From NCBI GenBank assembly GCA_019843655.1, contig JACDQD010000007.1, positions 21,780,365-21,844,364 of the forward strand: a stretch of 64,000 nt of DNA. Direction: 5' to 3'. Under the pieces are notes generated by a model. It worked only from the letters and a program-made list of their open reading frames with translations. It made no database searches and was not told the origin of the DNA. The stretch's first letter is position 1. Each line of letters opens with the position of its first letter. Origin of the DNA: Lethocerus indicus (Eukaryota; Arthropoda; Insecta; Hemiptera; Belostomatidae). This document shows, in pieces, positions 53,401-64,000 of the stretch. The translations under genes and the position numbers were made by a program.

Positions 53401-56400
53401 TTTAGTTTTCCCTGTTGGAAGTGGATTTTACGGCCGCTGGGAAAAAAATCCCATAATCTGGGCTTCGAAACACCTTATGTCTCTAACCGCACGATCCATT
53501 CAGATTTGAAAGTGCTGTTCGTTCATGGATTTGCAGCTTCCCGATATAAATCCTTCCATTCGAAACTATCCCATCACCCCAATCCTTTGATTCGATAGCT
53601 CTCCTCGCATCACTTCCTGAAAATCCCCAGCGCTTCCTCAAGAGGAAATGATCATGTGATTTCCTCACTATCTAGTAAGGGCTGGAGCATGGTTACCATC
53701 GATAGGTGGATTCTCCGATTGAATATTAAATAGACATTTTTATCAAAAATGATATTTTTCTTGCTATACAGGGAAACCCTTATAACCCCATCAATATACA
53801 ACTTTGCAATACAAGAATCATTTATATTTACGTCTATTCATTCCTGATAAAAGTTAAAATGACATTAAAATCTGATCTCATTAATACCAAGGGCTCACAC
53901 TATATTGTTTGACAGGTTTTTGATGTGTCAAAACTTATTTTTTCATAAAATGTATTACGTAAATTTTGTCTCCATATCTCCGGGTTGATTTTCGAAACTA
54001 GGCGGCAATGTTTCTGTCAGTTCGCGCAATTCAACGATTACACATTAGTGTCAGTCAAGTCACGAAGAACGGAACGGAAACAATTAATTCGCAACAAACC
54101 CTTTTAAACTCCAAAGAACTTTAAGTAGGGTAAGATAGGTCTTTCTTGTGTAGATACCGGAAGTTTAAAAGTCCTAGGGCAAAAGACCGGAACAGTTTTG
54201 GAGAAGTAGACTTGTTTTCGACCACACTTAGTCAAACTTACCATCAAGTGCAACACTAAGCTTCACTGAATATTTTCAATATGAAATAGTTGCCTTTAAC
54301 TGAAACATGTTTCAAGTCATTGCTTAAAGTAGGTAACAGTTATTGGACACACCTATTAAATACATTAAAATTATAATTTGTCTTGGATATCTTCCCATTT
54401 CGTGTGTATAATGAACGAGATTTATACAACAAGGATAGAGATAAATTATATTTGGTCGCGATTTTGAGATAAAGGGAAACAGATATATATCATAATTCTT
54501 AATAAATATCAGGACTAATGTCTAATCTCTGAATTTTGTCTTCCTTCAATTCAACAAATGATAAGGTTTCTAGTAATTCTAATTTAATAAAGAAGGTTTC
54601 CTTTAGTTTTTTGACTTTGCCAAGCACAGGAAAGAAATAATTCGATCCTTCGAAACTGTCTCGTGTACAGAACTTTTAGTTCTGGACAATATTATGCCCA
54701 GCGCAGGAACGCCGATAAATTCGACACTACGTAAATTTATTCGACACGACCAATAAAGTACGGATTTGGACGACCCGCTTTCATCCTCCCGCTTTTTATT
54801 TCCTGCCATATTTTTCCGTGTAATATCAGTATAACTTCCTGCAAACAACAGGAAGTTTTCTGCAAACAGGAAGTTCTTGCGGTGTCCTAGCGAATCGATG
54901 TTGTTGTAGCGCGATTCGGAACAGGAAACAGATAGATCGGCAATATCGGCCCAAACTTGTCAAATATATGTTTCAGGTATTTCGATACCGCGAGCTGATT
55001 TCATGTTAGACATAATTCAGCGCGCCATTTTTAACAAGAATAAAACTGTTTCAACCGTTCCAGGAATGCTAGTGACATTCTGGTCGTGTTCTTGAAACCT
55101 TTGAAACCTGATTCTTGAAACCGAATTTTCCCATCGTTAAAAATATTACCTCGTTCACTATTTAAAAGTCCATTTATCGGCATAATCATCGTAACTCCGC
55201 TTGGACATAAGTTATTACAGTGTCATAGGCTCCACATCTAACCACTACGCAAACCGGTCCTCTATTCGTCCTCTATTCGCAAACCGTCAATTCGCCAATA
55301 GTATTTTGTGGGTTGGCATTCTACCCGTATTTTGATGGGAAGCAGTTGTTCGGGACCACAACTGGACGGAACTGAATTATAATGTGTAGAGTGGTGTCAA
55401 CGAGTTCCTCGGTTGTTTCCTCAGCAGCATGTATCGAGGAGCCAGAAACTCAGAATCGTGCAGATGTGCAGGCAACTGCACGGCAGTTACCTCTGAAAAC
55501 ACGTCGGGAACTTTGCAGCGGTCGTAAAACTCCAGTCCACCAACCACATACCGAACGGGAGCGACGGAATGTCTTATTCGTGAATCTCTCTATGCATAAC
55601 AGAAACGATGACGCAGACTCTCTTATGTGTAGTCCGTGTATACAAACAGTAAAAAAAGGATAAAATGCCTCCAACTACAATCGGGAACAGGCCCGCTGAG
55701 TCCATCCTGTCTAGAAAGACTGGAGCGGTAGGGGAATTTGAATAATAATGCCAGAGAAGAAAGGAGTCCCCGGACAATGGATCCCCAGCTATTTTATTGT
55801 AGAGTCCAAGCTAGAAATCAAATGAACCTCTCGCGCTAAAAAAACATACAATTATAGGATATTGTCGAATTTTAACGATGAGACTGGGACCATGATTAAA
55901 TAAAATTGTTTGAGTACTAATTAGTAGACAGGGATTTACGAGCGCCTATCAGTTTAAGTGAGGCCGACAAAATCTGAAAACCGTATGCTCGTACGTTGTT
56001 CCTTTGCCATTTTTTAATTTTTTTTAACTGTATTTATTTACGGCGCAAATGTGCCTGATGCAGCTATGCGCGGCATTTTTACTTTAAATTTTCGATTGAC
56101 CGTAAAAATATATTTTTATTTAAATATAAATTAATATTTCCATATCATTGTCCAGAAATCATCATGACAATCTACAGGCGATGCTATACCCGACAGGAAT
56201 TGAACTCTATTACTCGACTCGCCATTCCAATTGCATACAAATGTTTCAGACCTCCTTAGCATTCTCAAGGCATCCCTGTCGGTTCCTACATTATTCACCC
56301 AGTTCTCACGGCCCCCCTACCGATAATTTATGCAGTATTCAATATAATCAAAAGGCAATTTTTAAGACACTATTCCATCCTGTATTTTCCCCCTCGCCCC

Positions 56401-58286
56401 AGGGAAGTTATGAGTTCTGATCCGAATCAAGTTGTACGGCGCCCGCTTGCATCTCTCAAAATGTCAAAGGGCGAGACTGTATATGACAGCGTATACCATC
56501 CACCACTTCAGGGAATATGTACAAATAAATAAAAGGTTTTTAAAAACCGCAATTTAATATCCAGTGTGAATTAATCAACGGAGCCAGGGTTGTATTTTAG
56601 AGGCCGGAGAAATAACTAATGAATTGGATCCAACTGACGGTCAAGAGCAGTGATTGCGACCCATTCAATTACGGTTAAAAAGTGGAAAACGCTCGATACC
56701 ACTCTGACGGCCTCTCGGGGACGAGCATTTTCGGGAAGCATTCAGGATATATATTACGCGAGTATATATTAATTTCCTGTAAATGCGAGTTATATCAAAT
56801 AGGATTAGTTAAATATTTGATTTTAATATGTCTTCATTTAGAGCTGGTCCTTACTGTCGCTCATACTAACACTAGCTGCCAAACATCACTAGATCCTCGA
56901 TAATTCGACTATCAATATTGAACCTATCGGTGACTTAAAAAATTGATTTACCCAACGGCCTACAGATTTGTACCTTCCTCTATTCTCTCGAAGGATAACA
57001 AGCTATAGTGAGTAAATAATGTTAAGATTTGGAGTGAAATCAGGGAATGGGGATAGACGATTGAAAGAATGATAAATAATACGCTGTTATAAAATGCTAT
57101 GGATAATATCTTACAATCACCGATGTTTTCGTCCCTGTACAGTGAATATTTTGACCTCTAGTGAGGCACAGTTTCAACGACTCCAATGAACTAAGTGTTG
57201 GTCCAGCGTAATTCAAGACTTGTCACGTGACGACCGGCTGTAGGCCGGAAAAGCCGGGAAAATTGCTGCGTCGTTATCACAACTGATGGCCGTTTTCGGG
57301 GGGGGGGGGGCAAAGTAGAATGTATAGTGCACGCTCATTTCAACTTGAAAAATGATATGCTCACCGATAACGAAATAAAACACTGCCGCTCGCCACCGTA
57401 TCTCGTACGTACGGAGCCATTCAAATGTGGGCTATGGACTACCGAACAGTTATGAAAGACGGATGACCCCCATATCAAGCTTGTTATTTAACGCACACAT
57501 ATACCAGGACATACACAGTCGGGGGAATATGTATGACAGCGCGAAAAGCCAAAAATCTATTGCTCAGCTAATGGATGAAGTTGAATATGGATATAAATTC
57601 TGTTTCTGTCTTATTCCATATTTCAAATTTAATGGTTATACTGACGTTAGTATGTCCCATACGTTCAAACAGCTGGACAGTGGTAGCTGAAGAAATTATA
57701 TCAAATTAAGTATGTACAAATTATACATGACATGTTTGTATCAATAATTTTCCAATAACTATCAAACAAAATAATTAAATATTCAATCCCTTCCCTTCTG
57801 TCAATAGTGTTTGCATTTGTAGTATCTGACTTCCATGATTTTGTTTGAATTAATGTGACAATTCGTATAAAGTATTGTATTTATACGTGTAAGATTAGAA
57901 ATTTCATAAAAGAGAATCAGTCCTCTTCCTCTTCAATCAGTTGAGTTTGTGGGAGAACTCGAAGCAAAAAATGTTGTCGGTTATTAGAGAGTTTAGCCGG
58001 AAGGGCTTGTTTGTTGTTCTTAGTGAGGGTGCCTCAGAGGGGCGGCAGTTCCTCTGGGAATGTTTAGAGAGGAGCGAGCTCAGAGGCGGGACACCGACCT
58101 TGTTAGGGCTTTTTGACAACGACCGACCGTCCCACTTGATTATCGCCAAACACCGCGCCCCTTCATTTATACACCTCTATCTTCTGTATCATCTCCGCCT
58201 TCCCCTTGAGACAACACCAAATCCTCCACCTATACTACCTGAGGTCTACTTGTCAACAGTTCCAAACATCACAAAAGGCGAACGCG
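40501..58286. other. No recognised gene; CpG-rich, repeat remnants
   Basis: Nothing with a recognisable domain. The longest frames are 130 codons (46167-45775, minus), 124 (50732-50358, minus, crossing an AT tract), 120 (53236-53598) and 119 (57941-58300). TAGACCGGTTT-type fragments lie at 41716 and 41850. A full CRE palindrome TGACGTCA lies at 45413-45420. ETS-like GGAAGT sites repeat in both orientations at about 54834-54873. A 13-base G tract is at 57298-57310. Confidence 0.45.
50403..50488. repeat. (CA)n and (AT)n microsatellites
   Basis: A CA run (50403-50419) and an AT run (about 50451-50488), separated by about 30 bp. Confidence 0.93.
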
Positions 58287-58323
58287 AGTTCAGACCTTAA
58301 ACTGAGCGAAGGTATATGCGACC

Positions 58324-58604
58324 AGAACTTGAATGATTACTAACTTCCGGTGGGATCGTGTAATACTGTGACAAGAACCTCGGTTAGCGGAGGACCGCCT
58401 GCTAGTCCGGGATTTTTTCAGTGTTTGGAAACCACTGAGCGAGCTCCACTGTAAGGGTTTTTGCAACAAACACCCGAGAGGGACCCAGGAGAAGAGGGCA
58501 AAAACCCTTCCGGGGCTCGCTCAAGTGGTTTCTAAACAGAGGAAAACTAATCGATGTTCTTCCTACAGTATTACGCGGTCCGATCGGAAGTTATTGATAA
58601 TTCT
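58324..58604. mobile_element. Fold-back (long inverted repeat) element
   Basis: The left arm 58324-58464 and right arm 58498-58604 are imperfect inverted repeats around a 33 bp loop. Matching blocks include AAGGGTTTTTGC, GAAACCACT, GAGCGAGC, GTAATACTGT and AACTTCCG. AGTTCAGACCTT occurs at 58287-58298 and again at 58605-58616, bracketing the hairpin. No coding capacity; probably a non-autonomous DNA element. Confidence 0.8.
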
Positions 58605-58616
58605 AGTTCAGACCTT

Positions 58617-61600
58617 CATTATAAAAAACAGTCGCCAGAAAGCATAAAACGGTTTCTCATGCCAACCAGACGTCGGAAGGTTTATATGTAGTGCAAATGG
58701 TGTCACTAAATAAATAGGCGATATACGCTTTATTTAGAATACGAGCAATTTGTGCAACTGACATATTTCAATACACGTTGATTATGTTACAGCAATTATA
58801 TCAACTTCCTAACGAACAACAAAGTATAAGATAATAATGAAACATCGACGAAATAACACGGATCCATCCACAAGACAAATTTCGAGAGACGCCACATTTC
58901 ACAATTTATCTGCAATGTCACCTCGGTGGCCGGAAGCTACAGGGAACTGAGGTAAACAATTCTTCGAACCCATCACGATTATTGAAACCTCCACGCCGGC
59001 CAGGATTCAGCCCAACCAGTGCCGCCCAAGTGTAAACCTTCCGACCTCCAAATTGTAAAAATGCTTCCCTCGGCAATTTGAGCCCCGTTTATGACAAGTT
59101 CGCCCAGGTTTATCGCTTCTTTAACGGCCCTTTAAACGCTCGTAAAGCTGAAATTAGTTTTACCAGCGGATGGATACCTCGAACGCATTGCCCCATTATA
59201 TGAATAAGAATATATTTAAATTCATGACTTAAATGAAAAAGAATCTGCACCATTTTTCTGGTTTGAAATTTTTTAATATGCAAGTTAAAAGACGGTTAGG
59301 AGCATGGTGTGACAGTTTTCTCAAAATTTAAACCAGACCAAAGGATAAATCGTTTTCAAATAAATTACATTTAATAAGAAAAACGCTATTCCTATATACA
59401 ACTGTAAATTTAACGTGAAACACGTAATAAATAATAACGGGTCTAATGTAGACCAATCCCCCCATCGATTCCCACTCATGCATCTAACTTACCTTTTCTG
59501 AGTAATTGTAGATTACACTCGGTAATGAAGATCATACTAACAATGGAAAAAGGCCGATGTTTAGTCGATATTCTAAATTGAGTACAATATGAACCAATTA
59601 AACGTGCAGAGGTCACTTTACTCTGGAATTTTTATCAGATTTGTGTTGCACAGTTTGTTCCTGAATATTGCATAGGACCGCGGCTCTCAAAACTAGTGGG
59701 GAGACGCCCGTATTTAATGGAGGGTTTCGGATAAGGAGTAGTAATTCAATGAAAATTCCCAGCTCGCCGGTGACGTGGGTCAGTGAATAAGTGATGCGAG
59801 CCCAAGGTAGCAGGAATAAAGATTTTCCCCAATTACAATTTTCGACCGATTATACGAGTGGAACTCACGACCTCCGCTATATTTATTAGATTTAATGGGG
59901 TATATTGTAAATAAAAGAACAAATCATGTGAAAGGGCGCAGTTAGGCATTCATTATATATTGCGTGTCGAATATTTGGATGGGAATGAATCACTCGAACA
60001 AGAATTGTGCTGGCATACCGCCAGTTTAAAGTGCAGACAAAGAAAAAGGTATAACCAATCGATACAGGCAAAAGGAAATGGTGAGAGAGAGAGATAGGAA
60101 GGAATGAAACGACAAAAAATATTTCCGAGTTTTTTTTTATATTGCCAACCAATAAATTCGCACTGCAGAATTGTATACACATTCCGGACCTTTCGTAACG
60201 ACAAAATTAAAAGCCTCCATTGGGCAACTTGATTACAAGAAACATAATATGGGCAATTGCCTCTCTGCGTTTTGTTGTTTGGGTCTAAGTTAGACCGATT
60301 TCGGCTTCCGCCATTGTTAGGGACAATAGTAATATATTGTGGTTTTACATTCATCAATCAATAAAAGAATATTTACACAATCCTATATTTACCAAATAAA
60401 ATACGCGAAACTTTCCCCGCAATTTCCCTCGAAAATAATCTGATGGGGCAACGAGTCAAGTTTTAAAAACATAAAATGAATCTCTTCTGTGTATTACTCA
60501 GGTGCTCATTGCGAATAATTCGTAACCAGGAGCTACGACCTCGTTTCACAAACGGAAACTGTACAACTTAAATAACTTGAGCAAGTCCGGGGGTGGAAGG
60601 GAAGGGGGAGGGGGGAGCAAAGTTTTAAATTGTGACCCAACTTCCGGGAGAATGGGGCAGCAATCTTGGGGCGGACAAATGCAGGGCTCATTCACAAAGT
60701 GTCGGAACACACGCCAAACCCCGCTGAACATTTCTGCAGTCGAATCTTCAAATAAACGGCTATTAAGCCAATTAAACTGATTTGTCTCTACAATGTTCTC
60801 CAGCATATCGCTACCCGACCTAGAACGCCTGGTATTTGAATTATACAAACGTGCCTGGTTCAAATTGTACCAAAAAAGGTCACGTATATTGGCCCATTTT
60901 TCGAGATATAAGTTTCCCGAGGGTGCAACTTCGTTGGGACGTTGTTTTATTGAGTTGGAGTCGGCGACGAAGCGCCATTCTATAAATATGAAACACATTG
61001 CATAACAGGTTGCCGGGCATGATTTCAGAAAAAAATTATAATAGTATATTTAACCTAATATTGTTCGTATTCTATGCAATTAATATGTGGGGACAAATTT
61101 CGCCTGGAATTTTAGGTATGGTAAATGAGAGCGATCTCAAAGAATTAAATGAGAACCGGCTACGAAACTTCTATCGAACTGCGCATTAAAACCCTTTAAA
61201 AACATATCTTTCTTCGCTTAAAGAAAACGGATTGCGGACGTGGAATGGAGAGCGGAAGCAATTATAATCAGGAGAGCCTTTTTCAGGGCGAAAAATAAAA
61301 CGTCGGTGCTATTCCTGAAGAGAAATAAAAAGGAAAGTCACCCAAGCATAAGACTCATATCTAGGAAAACATGACAGAATTTCGGAGCGTACTTTTCTAT
61401 AAAAAAATGTTATACGATCGATAACAAAATAAAATGTTTAAATTACAGAGCATTTTTCGGTATGTTTTCCGGGAGTGGAATCGAAAAAGTTTATCTCTGA
61501 TTTCTGCGGATTCGTTATTCAAACACCTCCAGAACATGTTGAATAATTGAGATTCTCGTGACTGTCTGAAAGTAAATTACACATCTTTTATGTATTCTAT

Positions 61601-64000
61601 CACCACGGTTATGACCTGTATAAAACCAATAGTTGTATATTAAGTCTTCTGGCGGCAATGTTTAATTTAGCCCTGGATGAAAATTTTGTTAAATGAATAA
61701 AAGAATGACTTAATTAAATGTACAATGCTGTTTTCAAAGCGACCAGATTTATATAATACAAGGGATTACTATGTTATTGTCACATCATATGTCATTTTCA
61801 TAAAAAGATATTGACGATTTTACCAACTGATCCAAAACGTTGGTCATGAATGTAGATTAACTGAAATGGTTACAAACTGTAGATTATTTCGGGCGACGCT
61901 ACCCCCTGTAATATGCCTAAAGATGGTCTGCCATTAGCGCTGAGTAGAAATTTGCCCGAATACGTGACTTAGGGTATTAGGGTTTCCAAAATAAGGGCCG
62001 CGGTGGAAGGTGGGCGTCATTCCAGCCGTGTTATCTCTAAAAGGTTCTCCGTTTCATTTCCTAACGCGATTCATTCCCCGCTCCCGGCACTGTAGAAATA
62101 TCAACAGTTGCCATTGTTGGCACGGCTTAACCTCACAAAAACCTCATTTCCCACACGGCAGCCAGAAATAAACCAGTCATCGGCCGATAATTTCCTTCCA
62201 TCACGCCTATTTCCAATGAAAATCATACCGCCACCCTCGGAGTTCGGGTTGAAATTTACCGCAATATGCGTACCCTAGAGGCGATAATAGTCGATCGAAA
62301 ATTCCTTTCAACTATTTTAAATCTATCCGATGATATAATAATTTGATTTAAGAAAAAGCACATTTATACATTAACAGATTAAATTTAACTTATGATAACC
62401 GCAGCTACTATATTTTGTATTGGACATTTTTCAAATTTTCCGACTGAGATGGAGGCCAATGAAAAATATGGAGGTTTGGGAGCTGCATAAAGAGGTACAG
62501 GAGGAACTCTCGTTTCGAAGCTAACTCAATATTACAGCCGTCAACTTGGCGCCCTTGAGGCGCTCGGAATGTCGTTAACTCCGGACTGGAAAGATGTGTA
62601 CAATTTGAGTTTGGGAGTTGCGGCGCACAGGTTTGTGTGGGAAAGAGCCCCCCTCTGACACAACTCGGAGTGGTCAGAGTCCAAATTGGGTTAAACGCGA
62701 ATGGCCAAGGACAGGTTCTAAGTTCAGTCCCGGCGTCCGCTCATTGAACAAACAGTTTTCACACTTACCTAGGAAAAATACGAAGCTTGTTTGGCCCTTG
62801 AATTCAATTTCCAATCCATAAAAGGGGACGAGAAAATCATTTCAGTCCAACTGAAGTGACTCGAACGTATTCGGGTTTCCTAACGACTGCGACGAATGAC
62901 GTTAAAAAATAAATAACGTATCTGTGTTCAGATGATTCTAAATAAGTATTAATAATTCGATTAAAAAATAATCCACACAAAAGTTGCAAATTAACAGCCA
63001 CGAACAAATTCAGGAACGTAACGAACAATTTTTAGCAAATAAAAACAAAATCGAGGATTATCGACCGGAAACGAGGATTCTCCTCAGGCAAAAAAAACAA
63101 TGGTGGCGTTTAACGAGAATTTAACGAGGGGGCAATTATGTGGTATGGGGGCTCGCCCCTAATATCCGCCAACCACTTTAATACACCCCCTATTATAATA
63201 GGAGGCGGAGGAGTGCGAGAATAAGGGAATGCACCGAACGTTCAACAGAGATAAGCTACGGCTGACAGTCCAAAATCTTCTGGTTCTTATAATAGATTTC
63301 GTTACCATTTCCGGGCAGTCCATTTCTGAATAAGTCCTACAATTGAAAATTAATTGGTTTTCCGCTATCCACTGCCACGATATTACTTTCAGCAGAATTT
63401 AAAGTTTTGTTCAATTGCATTTTCCGTTTTGTAGTAGGAAATTTCTTTTCTTGTGCACAAAAATCACCCCGTTTTCGATATACCCAGCATATATTCCATG
63501 GACTAAATTTATTTTTAAATTATAAAATATATTGTCGTCTGCCTTTATTAGTATTGAATGATGTGTAATAACATATCAGCAAATTGACTATATTACTAAC
63601 CTGTTATTTTGTTTACTATTATCTACCAACAGGAAGTTAAAAAAATATGTTCCTTATTGTAAAATCCGAATTAATATTGGGATAAAATGGAGACTCATTT
63701 CGCGCCATGGGACGTATGTGAATGCAAACGAACGGGAATAATAAACTGGGACTTTAAAAGAGAAACGAAGAGGGCGGCGGACGTGATGATGCGGATAGTA
63801 TATCTGCCTGAATAAAGCATAGGCGACCACGAGGAGTAACGATAGCTTCAAAAGAACGACCGGCATAAATCTGACCCGCGAACCTAAAGTTTTTCTGACA
63901 ATTCTTTTTTACTTCTTCTCCCGAATCCTCTATTACCGCCACAAAGTACAGGACTTCATAAGTAATTATTTTGTCAAAGCGCAAAACCGAGTGCTGCGTC
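58617..64000. other. No recognised gene; unassigned ORFs
   Basis: A family arm fragment (TAGACCGATTTCGGCTTCCG) lies at 60290-60309. The longest frame is a minus ORF of 150 codons (60998-60546) with a Pro-rich C-terminal part, overlapped by plus-strand ORFs at 60577-60780 and 60793-61005. A minus ORF at 63866-63654 starts with a hydrophobic segment (LLKLSLLLVVAYALF) like a signal anchor. No homology can be claimed for any of them. Confidence 0.4.

Overview
The window is eukaryotic nuclear DNA and most likely comes from an insect. It holds spliced genes with GT-AG introns, is AT-rich, and carries many small inverted-repeat elements and minisatellites. It has no operons, no ribosome binding sites and no long open reading frames. 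Species-level placement cannot be supported from the sequence alone.

Two genes are recognisable, arranged tail to tail. On the + strand, 1949-24034 holds 16 coding exons of a calpain C (CalpC) orthologue of about 710 aa. It has the calpain core, the C2-like (CBSW) domain and a penta-EF-hand tail. The catalytic Cys is replaced by Arg, the catalytic His position also appears to be Arg, and the Asn is kept, so it is a pseudoprotease. One of its introns (21969-22390) has the donor, branch site and spacing of a U12-type (minor spliceosome) intron. On the - strand, 33747-29353 holds the last five coding exons (216 aa) of a procollagen galactosyltransferase (COLGALT/GLT25D, GT25 family). Its N-terminal two thirds were not found in the 30 kb upstream.

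Layout: 1-1948 is 5' flank without a supported gene. 1949-17388 holds the GC- and CpG-rich calpain exons 1-4 with long introns. From about 17.9 to 28.5 kb runs a strikingly CpG-poor, AT-rich domain with calpain exons 5-16 and the intergenic region. 28.5-33.75 kb is CpG-rich again and holds the COLGALT exons. At 34989-35141 there is a well-formed minus-strand core promoter: TATAAA at -31, initiator TCAGTC, and four CCAAT boxes. 35.2-64 kb has no recognised exon and contains repeat remnants, a 300 bp fold-back element and short unassigned ORFs.

Repeats stand out. Two arrays of one ~60 bp minisatellite, 13 units each and in opposite orientation, lie in calpain intron 2 and just past the calpain stop, with homologous flanks. 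A 42 bp minisatellite lies in a COLGALT intron. A family of palindromic elements occurs as two near-complete copies whose cores are inverted relative to each other, plus many scattered end fragments.
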